A stretch of 64,000 nucleotides of DNA from Tritrichomonas musculus. Its lineage: Eukaryota > Parabasalia > Tritrichomonadida > Tritrichomonadidae. The position numbers and the translations under genes are program-made. The first letter of the stretch is position 1; each line of letters starts with the position of its first letter. This document shows, in pieces, positions 31,801-39,518 of this stretch. A model generated the notes under the pieces. That model had not been told where the DNA came from, did not search any database, and saw nothing but the letters and a program-made list of their open reading frames with translations. The DNA lies in the NCBI GenBank assembly GCA_039105265.1, contig JAPFFF010000008.1, positions 1,240,001-1,304,000 of the forward strand, given 5' to 3'.

Positions 31801-34800
31801 GGTCTTATGAGCATCAATAAGCTCATCATAATCTTGATTGTAATACTGTGTTTCGCTGACATAATGGTCTGTATGTTCAAAGAAGTAGACAAGTGCTTCT
31901 TCCAATTTCTTGAATCCAAGAATTGGAAGTGTGATTAATGAAAAGTTTTCATCTGATTCTGTGATGAAATCTGTATCATCTCCTTCAATCGTAATGTGTA
32001 AAACACCTTCGAATACACTTCTCATATGATCTGGAAGGATGTTTGAAAGATGTTGGAAGAAATGAATTGGATCATGATAACTATTGATATCGTATTGTGC
32101 TGAGAATAAGCTTAAGAATTGGTCTGTAACTTCAGTTGAATCAATTGATTGTTTATAAAGTAAAACCATTTGCTTGAAAAGATATTGTAATTTCCACATT
32201 GCCTCATTATTGAATGATTTTTCAATAAGCATGTAATAGTTGAATGGGAATGTATGGAACAAAACTTGAATAATTGATGAAATGTCATCGCGATCAGAAA
32301 TTAAAACTTTTGAGTTAATATCACTTTGTTGGAAATCAAGTTGGGAGACATTAAATGAATTGGAGTAATCAGAAACAGCTGATGTTTCTTTACTGAAATC
32401 AGAAATTAATAATTTAGCTGTTTGTGATTGTGCTGCAAATTCAGCAACTTGCTTGAAAATAACTTTTCTGATTTCATCAGATTTAGTCCTTTGTGCAATC
32501 TTGAGCAAATTCTCAGTGATTTGTTGGAATCTGTCAATGTTGTTTCTTGATAATTTATTAGTAAATTCATTAAATAATGATTTAAATGGTTCTTCGTCAA
32601 GTTGTTCAAGAACAAATAAATATTTTTCAATCATTTCAATAGAATTGTCGTCAATGCGGGTATTATATGAAAATAGTTCTTGAACGATTTCTTCGAATCT
32701 TGGTTCGTTTTGGTAGGCCATAGCAAAAAGTTTGACTGAAAGTTTATCATTCAAGTTGCATATGAAGCCCTTTAGATCATCAAAGCCTGTTGGTGGAGCT
32801 TTCCTAACAGCATCAGCTAAAAGATGCATGTTTGAAAGGGAAATGTTAGTAGTTTCTTCTGGGTATCCTTGCAAGAGATCGCACAACAATGAAGTTGTTA
32901 ATTGATAAAGTTGATCTTCTCCATCTTCGATTGAAAATACGGTTAATAGTGAAGGAATGAAACCACTCAAAACAGATGGAAGTGATAATGATTTATTGAA
33001 TTTAAGGAAGAATTGTAGATAAACTTCAACTCCTTCAATTCCAAATTTATTATGGTTCATATCAGCATAGAGAGAATTAAGAACGTTACATTGTATAAAG
33101 TTATCTATAACTTCTGCATCGTCAGCTCTTGAGCAAGCTGTATCGATTATGTATCGTAAATGTTCAATTGTTTCTGCATTTCTTATCATTGCAATGAAAT
33201 AATAACCGTTTTCAGTAACTTTAGCAACATTTTCCTCTGTTGGGAGATAATTGAGGAATTCCATAACAGATTTTCGTTTGGCAGGTGTTGATCTTGAATC
33301 AATGCTATCTAAAAGATAAGATGCAAAGTTTCTATCAGCTAAAATGATTGTTGGATAATTTGTTTGTGGCATTGGTTGAAACTTGCCACTAAGAACAAGG
33401 CAGGTGTTGCTTGCAATATTGTAGTCTGATACGTGATATGTATCTTGTAACCATTGAGTTTCATGGTAGAGGAATAGTGGTTCAGCACGAACTTTGATTT
33501 TGGCTGCAATAATAGCTTTAAGTTCAGAAATTGTAGTTTCAAGATTGCAGTTTACTGGGAAAGGTTGATTCTTTCTATCATTAATAAAAATTTGAAGTGG
33601 ATAATCTTCTTCAATTTCAACTTGTGAATGACGAGTAAAACCAAGGATTCCCGGAAGTACATCGCTTTCTTTTTCAACTCTCTTTGAAAAATCTAGCATG
33701 GAACTTAAAACTGCAGCAAATGAATTATCGCATTGTTCAGAATTGCTTTCGAAGGAAGTATTCTGAAGTCTGTTTTGGAACATATCAATAACATCTGAGA
33801 TTCTTGTTGGGTCAACTTTTTCATAAAGACTAACAAGTGCCTCTTGTGATTCTGAAACAACATTTGATTCGGCTTCAATAAGATTGAATAATAAATAATC
33901 ATAATCAAGTGGAGCCATTTTAACAACAAATTGCGGATTGATAAACTTTTGATGTGTTTTTGTTTTGATTCTCTTATCGGACATTGTTTGCATTTCAATT
34001 TTCTTTGTTTGAACATTTTGGCAAACAATGAAATTGCGTGCAAACTGAACAAAATATTGGTTAATAGATTTATTTTGATGATCTCCATTTTGAAGTTCTT
34101 CTAAATAGTCAATGATTACACCAAGAGCTGACTTATCAAATGCTTCTAATCCATGAATTTCTATTAAATGATCCAAAATTGGCCATAAATTATTTTCTTC
34201 TTCTAATGTAAAATGAATATTATTGCTTTGGAATTGAGAATCTGTAATGTAAAGATTTGTTGAAGCTAAAATCATGTCAACTAATTTAAGCCATGATTCT
34301 CTTTGTTTTTCATTTCCTTGGGATTCAAAAAGTTGATGAATTACAAAATCGAAATCAATTGAATCTTCTGGAATAGAAGCATCTGAGAAAAGTTGAGTCA
34401 TAATTTCAATTGGTAATGATGAATGATATTGATTTCTTGCGTCATCAACGACTAAGCTAATAGATTCTTTAAACAATGATTTGATAAAGTAACTATCATT
34501 AGTAGCAGTAGCTGATGAAAGTGTAGATAAAATACCATTAAAAACAGCATCGTGATTGTTATCATTTTCAAGTCCATAATAAATGACTTTCTTTATGATT
34601 GACGTGACAAATTCAGATACTTCCCTGTCAGCAACCCTTGATGTGTTGATTGAGGTAAAAGATGATGCTATACTCAATAAAAGATTGATATTTTCTTGAT
34701 TTAATTCTAAATTATGAGAAAATTGAGAAATAACGGAAAAATCAATGTATTGTAAGCAATCGGTTATAATTGATATAAATCCTCTGCTGTACAAAAGATT

Positions 34801-35736
34801 TAATACACTTGGATTAGTAAATATACCATTTTGTGCATATAACTTGAAAAGAGGCATTAATTTTTCGATTTGTTCATTTTCGCAGGAGTCCAAAGAACTG
34901 AGAAGAACACTACTAAAGTTCTCTAAAACTAGAAGTGAGCGAGCTAGATCAATTGATAATAGTTCAAGAATCTGATCTAAACAAAAATTAAATAAGTAAG
35001 ATTTATTTGAATTGGTAGCAATTTGAATAAATACGGCAATAGTTTGTGTAAAGCCTTCCAAAAGATCACTTGCGCAAGCTTTTGAATGATCTTTGTTTTC
35101 TGAATAAAGGACTGGGCATGATTGAATTATATTAAATAACAATTTATAAATATTTAAGAAGGACTCATCAAAGTTCCTTGATGATACAAAAGAAGCAAAA
35201 TATCGAATAATAGGAGTCAAAGCATTTCTTAATCTTTCAACTCCTCCTTCAGTTTTTGTCAAATAAGACTTTAGACTGTTGAGAACTTGAACAATAGATA
35301 AAAAGTGGCTATCAGTTAAATATTTATCGTTTCTTGAAAGGCGTTCATTAATTTGTTCAATTGAATCTTTTTGAAGGAAAGCCTCAATGACTTGAACCCA
35401 TTTGATTGATGGGTGCTGATAATTTGCGTTGTTAACATAAAAAGAATTATTTTCATCAAAAATTATAACAAGTTCTTTAAAAAGAGGAGCAATATCATTT
35501 CGTAAAGAATAAACAAATAAAGAGGTAGCTTCAATTAAAATATCTGTCAGGGGTTGTGAATTATCTTGGTAACCAAAGCTTAAAACAGCTTTGATGTCAT
35601 GAAGAAATTTGGAAATAAGTATAGATTGATTATCATTTGCTTCTGATAATGTATTCCTATCGATGGTTTCTCTGATGAGTTGGATAAGATCATTTCCTTC
35701 GCTCCAAGGATCGAATGATTGTCCTTCTTTACTCAT
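25873..35736 (-). CDS. Giant USP9X/USP34-like protein with a degenerate peptidase domain
   Basis: 3287 residues in one frame. Residues 1-700 and 800-1130 look like helical (HEAT/ARM-type) solenoid. A ubiquitin-like domain (LQIFINDRKN...NTCLVLSGK) lies at about 710-785. A ubiquitin-specific-peptidase fold lies at about 1140-1450: ISSIIQVLFHTFPF, then LPPVLVLQLERYYNN, then YNLTGAIV and WFSYDSVNS. The Cys-box position (normally TCYxNS) reads RDDISS, so the catalytic Cys appears replaced by Asp near 1150; a histidine may remain in THKF near 1393. Further solenoid follows to about 2400, then a long RQEQERLE coiled coil (about 2420-2640), acidic tandem repeats (about 2650-3190) and a C-terminal hydrophobic stretch SACVVAASYLIMKFL. 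It is probably a non-catalytic ubiquitin-binding scaffold. Confidence 0.8.
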   Translation of the reverse strand: MSKEGQSFDPWSEGNDLIQLIRETIDRNTLSEANDNQSILISKFLHDIKAVLSFGYQDNSQPLTDILIEATSLFVYSLRNDIAPLFKELVIIFDENNSFYVNNANYQHPSIKWVQVIEAFLQKDSIEQINERLSRNDKYLTDSHFLSIVQVLNSLKSYLTKTEGGVERLRNALTPIIRYFASFVSSRNFDESFLNIYKLLFNIIQSCPVLYSENKDHSKACASDLLEGFTQTIAVFIQIATNSNKSYLFNFCLDQILELLSIDLARSLLVLENFSSVLLSSLDSCENEQIEKLMPLFKLYAQNGIFTNPSVLNLLYSRGFISIITDCLQYIDFSVISQFSHNLELNQENINLLLSIASSFTSINTSRVADREVSEFVTSIIKKVIYYGLENDNNHDAVFNGILSTLSSATATNDSYFIKSLFKESISLVVDDARNQYHSSLPIEIMTQLFSDASIPEDSIDFDFVIHQLFESQGNEKQRESWLKLVDMILASTNLYITDSQFQSNNIHFTLEEENNLWPILDHLIEIHGLEAFDKSALGVIIDYLEELQNGDHQNKSINQYFVQFARNFIVCQNVQTKKIEMQTMSDKRIKTKTHQKFINPQFVVKMAPLDYDYLLFNLIEAESNVVSESQEALVSLYEKVDPTRISDVIDMFQNRLQNTSFESNSEQCDNSFAAVLSSMLDFSKRVEKESDVLPGILGFTRHSQVEIEEDYPLQIFINDRKNQPFPVNCNLETTISELKAIIAAKIKVRAEPLFLYHETQWLQDTYHVSDYNIASNTCLVLSGKFQPMPQTNYPTIILADRNFASYLLDSIDSRSTPAKRKSVMEFLNYLPTEENVAKVTENGYYFIAMIRNAETIEHLRYIIDTACSRADDAEVIDNFIQCNVLNSLYADMNHNKFGIEGVEVYLQFFLKFNKSLSLPSVLSGFIPSLLTVFSIEDGEDQLYQLTTSLLCDLLQGYPEETTNISLSNMHLLADAVRKAPPTGFDDLKGFICNLNDKLSVKLFAMAYQNEPRFEEIVQELFSYNTRIDDNSIEMIEKYLFVLEQLDEEPFKSLFNEFTNKLSRNNIDRFQQITENLLKIAQRTKSDEIRKVIFKQVAEFAAQSQTAKLLISDFSKETSAVSDYSNSFNVSQLDFQQSDINSKVLISDRDDISSIIQVLFHTFPFNYYMLIEKSFNNEAMWKLQYLFKQMVLLYKQSIDSTEVTDQFLSLFSAQYDINSYHDPIHFFQHLSNILPDHMRSVFEGVLHITIEGDDTDFITESDENFSLITLPILGFKKLEEALVYFFEHTDHYVSETQYYNQDYDELIDAHKTIKFEKLPPVLVLQLERYYNNGVVYNDAIDVPSELNVTKICSENLLLEEEEREDAYSRYLNEKNKNHLYNLTGAIVRDSITHKFRTLSKIDNKWFSYDSVNSNSTTRVNHSHNNACILDDESVISNSYVLFYTLENARLPGIVNDIETDLELAHPFDLSQYIDQPTKEYLDNLNFKFDQQRCAFSAPTMNFMVEHTTPIDYLRYFFNVLCHSIQHDEVTVGANHIINDIIEKIPPNENNNYNHKTMLNSVSIPSTFIEPPSMSSSLNNNNNNHRHEMNGNSLLEYVQSDFENIVSSLTHSHFHQLISDIIVLILERTGDDQSFNFIKRCVDQIKDKQDYDQTSPLSRLILKYILISDNNQIRALDADWTQELIWYLYSVFDFSRSYEFLERLDFSNLFNVLSILISKDHRPNDLYNLLKIKDQVLISPRHRHSFIAFLIKLDTSDILNSDFRNQTFSKAINDFERNLEGVSEQPSIPNDINLPDFFTELRRQIETGDETLRTNILNNFNSKLVPYLGNPDPEVRNSAKLLYYSVHENTTKDKNDLSIVQLLVNIGSAQECSTIIEVVNTLIKRNDLHDEKYITFLFDNAGSMKSSLCSSTSLILSVFSQYSMDVIERNLKEIIERVSGDYEELIDFMLQRFPSETIARTLDLHQWNEILPKIDNDHHISLIQKLLPLVPQDSHNIGEDNRLITNFITESILKDTTLTLMNSFLSSTINLFDSPTNFSKLLRLVDYTVRRANETMSNTNECQYFQRSLIKVSDIIVQNANPEVIRRGRDDINVLSRSSSSSLSTNNNNNNSQPNSPSSSMSIGSNTDLKIDNTLLFFNNFWNELCSDRFLQLILLVCKYDNDFEDKMVRAIEDRMDVRIEHFEKDKWFLAIICSQIVLNHENDEGVEEIVNKLKSIYDQSIKQHSRKERSRPDEIFDFYLKQRNAQPNQQDARWIVALAQRLLPEAHFLSDEERRFYEQIFSNYHDIPENSQELDEIVENLIHPPTENLAPVGGLDLQRSTLLARQREGREAPDVKKKITDNYGMKRDEAMKLANQDWFLEKFVSYLYGEIESAPLNLESYEDEDEFVSVQSLEEEPLYAKDRGVMTLTPDQDHQEKLMERKREFERQEELRRQKAQIEAQQRRQEQERLERERQEQERLDRERQEQERLERERQEQERLDRERQEQERLERERQEQERLEHERQEQERLEHERQEQERLERERQEQERLERERQEQERIRAEQERQEQERIREEQERIKAEEERLRAEEERLKAENEKKEQERQEQERIKAEQERLKAEEAKLKEEEERLKAEQERQEQERREQEKAQQEANEQKVAPPEDLLNQGIVSRDINLELPEQPEVTEEEEEVEQEELAKTGDEHVGGQNEEIPFANEKPHVNPINKEAWDEATRNIEPYDNKEDFEKSPRSTRSTHKPNLPPSPRNKQRAIPDIEDEFYDPETLKTKGSEEQPQTEEEKQRHDKAMKEIEESMKRDQEENNNLPDKIVIDGLEFTNIRVRDISLELPEVTEEEEEVEQEELAKTGDEHVGGQNEEIPFANEKPHVNPINKEAWDEATRNIEPYDNKEDFEKSPRSTRSTHKPNLPPSPRNKQRAIPDIEDEFYDPETLKTKGSEEQPQIIEEEEDQEQPQTEEEKQRHDKAMKEIEESMKRDQEENNNLPDKIVIDGLEFTNIRVRDISLELPEVTEEEEEVEQEELAKTGDEHVGGQNEEIPFANEKPHVNPINKEAWDEATRNIEPYDNKEDFEKSPRSTRSTHKPNLPPSPRNKQRAIPDIEDEFYDPETLKTKGSEEQPQIIEEEEDQEQPQTEEEKQRHDKAMKEIEESMKRDQEENNNLPDKIVIDGLEFTNIRVRDISLELPEVTEEEEEVEHIITPPEELQNQEVVSRGEINLENDFPEQPEVVDNKEEAPAEQVGGQTDKLQPTKPEPATYEDVAQNEPKEYSSQEVGSACVVAASYLIMKFLRERQQKQ
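26175..27760 (-). repeat. Tandem 528-bp coding repeats (528, 528, 492 bp)
   Basis: The landmark GTTCAACTTC recurs at 26175, 26703, 27231 and 27723. Copies are nearly identical in DNA, differing by isolated bases and by a 36-base segment (IIEEEEDQEQPQ) missing from the last-listed unit. Each encodes 176 (or 164) residues rich in Glu, Pro and charged residues. The high DNA identity points to recent duplication or gene conversion. Confidence 0.9.
28110..28410 (-). repeat. 30-bp coding repeats encoding RQEQERLE coiled coil
   Basis: About nine to ten head-to-tail units of 30 bases (TCTAATCTTTCTTGCTCTTG type on the plus strand), each coding RQEQERL(E/D)(R/H)E. They form the core of a long charged single alpha helix or coiled coil in the giant USP-like protein. 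Confidence 0.9.
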
Positions 35737-35757
35737 CTAGAACAAAAAAGTATATTA

Positions 35758-35762
35758 AGTGA
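35758..35762 (-). promoter_or_regulatory. Initiator-like element TCACT
   Basis: TCACTT on the minus strand with its A 24 bases before the ATG of the giant USP-like gene. It fits TCA(C/T)(A/T). The motif is short and common in AT-rich DNA, so this is only suggestive. Confidence 0.3.
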
Positions 35763-36470
35763 ATTAAATGGCTGTTTGTGATTCAATTAACTTTTTGAAA
35801 TTTATTGATTAGTCAATATGAACATTTTTATTTAGTTATTTGATTTGTAATAATTTATCTTTTTATTGTATTTAATAATTGTAAACTATATAATAATCAA
35901 AATCATTAAAAATATTTATAATAAATTTAATTATCATAGTATTTTTAAATAAGAAAATCTAAACAAATTTGGTCAAATTTATCTCAAAATTTAAAATAAT
36001 TTTTTTTGTGAAAAATTTTAGCCACAAGACTTCAATATTTTAAAAGATAAAAAATCAGATTAATTAAACATTTTTTTATATTTATAAATATTAGTTAGGT
36101 TATTTTATATTTGATTTTTTTATCATTGAAAAGTATTTGAATAGTAAAAAAGTCTGATAAAATAAAAATTTTATTTGAGTAGTATATAACGTAAATAAAT
36201 ATTCAATTTAATTCAAATAAATTATTTTTTTACAATTACTAATATTATGGTAAAACTTTAAAAATAAAAAAAAAAATGTTCTTTTCATAGCAGCTGCTTT
36301 CATGAAATTCATGACATGAATGAAATTTTCTAGAAAAAGTTTTAAAAAATATAAAATAAACGATATGATATTTTGATTTTTGAGCTATGCATTTTAATTA
36401 AGCTGGTATATCAATTGCATTTATATTTAATTTAAATATATGGTTATAAAATGAGATGAAAAGCCTAAGG
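35763..36470. other. AT-rich intergenic spacer
   Basis: About 700 bases of AT-rich sequence with no open frame or repeat that I can assign. It separates the giant USP-like gene from the charged coding-like fragments at 36.47-36.91 kb. Confidence 0.6.
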
Positions 36471-36475
36471 ACAAA

Positions 36476-36912
36476 AAGCAACAAAAGAAAAAGAAAAAAA
36501 GAAACGACAGCAAAGATGGCAAAGATAAAGATAGTGAAAGCAAAGATGGTGATGAAGATGAAAATAATAGTGATGAAATGACATAATCCCAAAAAAAAGA
36601 TAATTAAAAAAAGTAAAAAGTAAAAAAGCGAATCCGAAAAGGAAACCTATTAGCAATACTAAAAGTGGTAATGATAAAGAAGAAGAAGTAGAAAGCAATG
36701 TAAATAATGATGAAAATAAAAAAAGCAACGAAAGCAAAGAGGGTAATAACGACAGCGATGCTCACGATAAAAAGGATAAAGGTGGCGAAGATGACGATAA
36801 CTACAGAGATGATGATGAAGATAACAAGAGTGGTGAAGGTAGAAAGAATGAAGATAAAAAAGGAAAGAAAAAGAAAAAGCTATTACTTTCTCATTTACAG
36901 ACCAAATTGTGA
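36476..36912 (+). pseudogene. Lys/Asp/Glu/Asn-rich coding-like remnant
   Basis: Two plus-strand open stretches lack a start ATG. The first (to about 36,585) reads DSKDGKDKDSESKDGDEDE and ends at a stop. The second (about 36,604-36,912) reads VKSKKANPKRKPISNTKSG and then a long K/D/E/N-rich run ending KKKKLLLSHLQTKL. Such charged runs are typical of linkers or tails of trichomonad proteins. With no start and a stop between the pieces, it is probably the end of a lost gene. Confidence 0.35.
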
Positions 36913-37043
36913 AAAGGACAGATCCCCAATCAGTATGAAAAGCTAATAAAATTAAAAAAAATTTTATTTGAAGCATTATTAATTCTTATATTGATAGATA
37001 ATGATTTTATAATTTATTAATAATAGAATAATATTAGTATGGT

Positions 37044-37559
37044 TTAATCTATTTTTTTATCATATGTTATTTCAAAGCGTTCGGATATGAACAATGTTTT
37101 CACAAGTGTAATAATGAAATCAAAAAGAATCCATATAATGGAACTAAGTGATCCATAAGCTAGTCCAAAGCATATTTTAATCGTAATAACGTAAAAAGAT
37201 TGTGGAATAAAATCGACTATTGCTTCAATCGTCCATCGAAATTTGTTGATTGACTTAAATATTGAAAATATAGAATTGATTATTGTTATAAAAACAAGTA
37301 ATAGTGGCATATAAATTGAAAAAAAATAAGAAATAAATATATGCGAGCATTTTCTTATAGAAACTATATAGATAGATAAATCTAGCAGAAATCCAGCTAA
37401 TAGAATAATAAAAAGTAAGACATTAAGTTTTTCATTTGACTTATTATTATAAATTCTTGAATTTATGAAAATCCCAATAAACCCAAATAATAATACGGAA
37501 ATAATAGGAATATAAAACCACATGCTTGTTAAATCTATTAAATCATCAATATCAAGCAT
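37044..37559 (-). CDS. Small multi-pass membrane protein, unknown family
   Basis: 171 residues with four to five hydrophobic segments: about 13-32, 47-66, 73-100 (a long or double segment) and two between about 115 and 155. The N-terminus (MLDIDDLIDL) is acidic and the tail is basic and polar. I do not recognise the family. It is divergently arranged with the BRCT gene; the two start codons are 87 bases apart, so the promoters must overlap or lie back to back. Confidence 0.6.
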   Translation of the reverse strand: MLDIDDLIDLTSMWFYIPIISVLLFGFIGIFINSRIYNNKSNEKLNVLLFIILLAGFLLDLSIYIVSIRKCSHIFISYFFSIYMPLLLVFITIINSIFSIFKSINKFRWTIEAIVDFIPQSFYVITIKICFGLAYGSLSSIIWILFDFIITLVKTLFISERFEITYDKKID

Positions 37560-37636
37560 GTTTTTAATATATATAAATTTGAAATCATTTTCACCTTAAC
37601 GATTATTATATATCAAATATTGAATTTTCAATTACA

Positions 37637-37641
37637 TCATA
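37637..37641 (+). promoter_or_regulatory. Initiator-like element TCATA
   Basis: TCATA with its A eight bases before the ATG at 37647. It fits the trichomonad initiator consensus and supports this start over the TTG codon nine codons upstream. Confidence 0.5.
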
Positions 37642-37646
37642 TCAAA

Positions 37647-38123
37647 ATGTCAAGAAGATCTCGCAATGTTCAAAGGGTATTAAAGCATCGAGCAGAAGAA
37701 GATGCAACAATTGAGAATTATTGGGAAACTCGTGAAAAAAAGCTTGAGGCACAAATGCAGAAAGCAGAAACTTCGATATTTAAAAATTGTGTTTTTTATA
37801 TTCTTGGTTACGTTGGGCGTGGTGAAGGATCAAGATATCGTTTATCAAAAATAATAGAACAAAATGGAGGTCGTAATGAAATTATGGTAACTTCAAGAAC
37901 AACTCATATAATATCACGCAGTATTTGTCATAGCAAAAGGCATAACCTTGATAAATCAATAGAAAGAAGGCATGTTGTTATAGTTGGCCCTGAGTATATT
38001 TTCGAATGTATTAAACAAGGAAAATTAATTGAGCCCACACCATTTATAACAGTAAAACAAAAAGCTACTCTAGTAACAAAATACTTTGAAATTGAAAACA
38101 AAGAAGATAAAAGTAACGAGTAA
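37647..38123 (+). CDS. BRCT-domain protein (REV1 N-terminal-like)
   Basis: 158 residues from the ATG at 37647. A basic N-terminus and a helix with YWETREKKLEAQM (about 25-37) lead into a BRCT domain (about 45-138). The domain has IFKNCVFYILGYVG, then LSKIIEQNGGR, then TTHIISRSICHSK, and HVVIVGPEYIFECIKQGKLI, the place where BRCT domains have the W-x3-(C/S) core (here the Trp is Tyr/Phe). The YW..KLE..Q helix before the domain also occurs at the start of REV1, the scaffold polymerase of translesion synthesis. Here the polymerase part is absent, so the protein is a stand-alone BRCT reader, likely nuclear and perhaps phosphopeptide- or DNA-binding. Confidence 0.8.
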   Translation: MSRRSRNVQRVLKHRAEEDATIENYWETREKKLEAQMQKAETSIFKNCVFYILGYVGRGEGSRYRLSKIIEQNGGRNEIMVTSRTTHIISRSICHSKRHNLDKSIERRHVVIVGPEYIFECIKQGKLIEPTPFITVKQKATLVTKYFEIENKEDKSNE

Positions 38124-38514
38124 TATAATTATAATTTTTATAACATTAGTAGCTTTTTGTTATTTGTATATACAAACGGCATTGTTCATGGTGTATATCA
38201 GCAAATCTTTGATTTTAAAAATCGATCATCTTTTTACTTCCTTTTCAACTTCACTTTCACTTAAATTGAAAATTTCAATTTGGAATTTCATTGAAAAAAA
38301 TTTTTAAAAATCTTGATTAAAGATTATAAATAAAATATTAAATCATTTTTAAATGAACAAAAAGCTTTATTGATTTAAAAGCTTTAACAGATCATTGTAT
38401 CGTAAAAAAAAAATGAAAATGGCATTAAAGCCTAATTTCAATGTTATTACTTGCAAGAAATTGCCCCAAAATAGATATTATTTGCAATATCTGGGGCAAT
38501 CATTGTAATAAATA
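38124..38514. other. Intergenic spacer between convergent genes
   Basis: AT-rich sequence between the convergent BRCT and ubiquitin-like genes. A small plus-strand frame (38086-38307) overlaps the BRCT 3' end in another frame and looks like chance. A short inverted match, TTGCCCCAAAATA / TATCTGGGGCAA, near 38,460-38,497 could form a terminator-like hairpin. Confidence 0.5.
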
Positions 38515-39144
38515 TTACCATAAAAAAGGGAGTGGTTCTTGTGATGGAGCATCAGCTTTATCATAATCAGTTTTAAGGATAATTTCATCATTTGCATTAT
38601 TTCGTGAGCAATCAGTAAAATATTTTTCTTCAAAATCATTTGAATAAAATAAGTTATATTGCTGAATATTCCGCGATTTAAGATACAATCTAAATTGTTT
38701 TCTCTTTAATTCAAATTTATTGAACATAATGTCTCTAAGTCTGGCAAGTTCATTTTTACTATTGTTTTTAATATTAAGATCAATCCTTTGTTCAAAACTT
38801 TCTTTATCGCTTGTTAACTTTAAATATTTATCTATTAAACTGCAGTTGGATTTAAAGGGGAGAAACACTATTTTGTTCTCATTAGAAATGCCATAATATA
38901 AAAATGTTTTTTCAACATCAAGAATCTGTCCGTAATATATATATATAGAATTAGTTGGATATATGCGATTCAATATTGAGATGGGGCTGTTGGAGTTTAA
39001 CTTTATATTTTGAATTCGCTTATAAGGTTGATAAACATAAACTTTTATTATATTTGGTGGTAATTCTGAATCCGTTTTAATATGCCTTTTCGGAATAGAA
39101 CCTTTAGGCGAATCACTTTGTTCAACAATATAATCAACCTGCAT
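38515..39144 (-). CDS. Ubiquitin-like-fold protein of a trichomonad type
   Basis: 209 residues. Residues about 32-97 have the rhythm of a ubiquitin-like fold: IIKVYVYQPYKRIQNIKL, a short helix SPISILNRIYP, then IYIYYGQILDVEKTFLYYGI and NKIVFLPF. This includes the (Y)xG-x-L-D-x-x-x-(T/F)-L-x-x-Y-G-I pattern seen in ubiquitin and ubiquilin. The C-terminal half is basic and helical, ending SQEPLPFLW. There is no C-terminal Gly-Gly, so it is not a conjugated modifier. I recall similar small proteins with a PLPxLW end in Trichomonas, but cannot confirm that here. Function unknown. Confidence 0.5.
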   Translation of the reverse strand: MQVDYIVEQSDSPKGSIPKRHIKTDSELPPNIIKVYVYQPYKRIQNIKLNSNSPISILNRIYPTNSIYIYYGQILDVEKTFLYYGISNENKIVFLPFKSNCSLIDKYLKLTSDKESFEQRIDLNIKNNSKNELARLRDIMFNKFELKRKQFRLYLKSRNIQQYNLFYSNDFEEKYFTDCSRNNANDEIILKTDYDKADAPSQEPLPFLW

Positions 39145-39382
39145 ATTTTAAAAATATCAGAAAGTTTTTACAAAAGTTTTGACTACATTTCACTTAATCT
39201 CATCACTTTTTGAGTTAAAAATAAAAACAAAAAAATATTACAAAAATTGTATTCCTTTGTTTTTATTAAAATATTGGGGAGAAATTAGAATTTTTTATAT
39301 CATTCAATTATACAATTCATTCAATTTGTTTGAAACATAATTTAATTTAAAAAAAAAATTGTGTGTTTTAAAAGGTGTTATA

Positions 39383-39518
39383 CAGTTAAAAGCAGCATCC
39401 GCCTCTCAAAAAGTTTTGATGAAAATACAAAAAGTTTGAGTAATTCGCAGAGCTCATTCAAAATTTTGAATAAATCTTATCATAATATAACTTTTTGAGA
39501 GGCGGATGCTTTATACTG
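39383..39518. mobile_element. 136-bp hairpin MITE with TA target duplication
   Basis: Starts CAGTTAAAAGCAGCATCC and ends in the reverse complement of CAGTATAAAGCATCCGCC. The inverted ends are about 33 bases long with a 3-base indel and include a 20-base perfect core (CATCCGCCTCTCAAAAAGTT). TA lies directly outside both ends. CAGT ends with TA flanks are typical of Tc1/mariner-type elements. There is no coding capacity. The inner 60 bases are loop sequence. Confidence 0.8.

Noticed and set aside
36398-36976. Minus-strand hydrophobic frames of 64-105 codons
   Set aside because: Leu/Phe/His-rich mirror of the Lys/Asp/Glu-rich plus-strand remnant.
37620-37646. Upstream start for the BRCT protein
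   Set aside because: The codon at 37620 is TTG; ATG 37647 follows an initiator-like TCATA.
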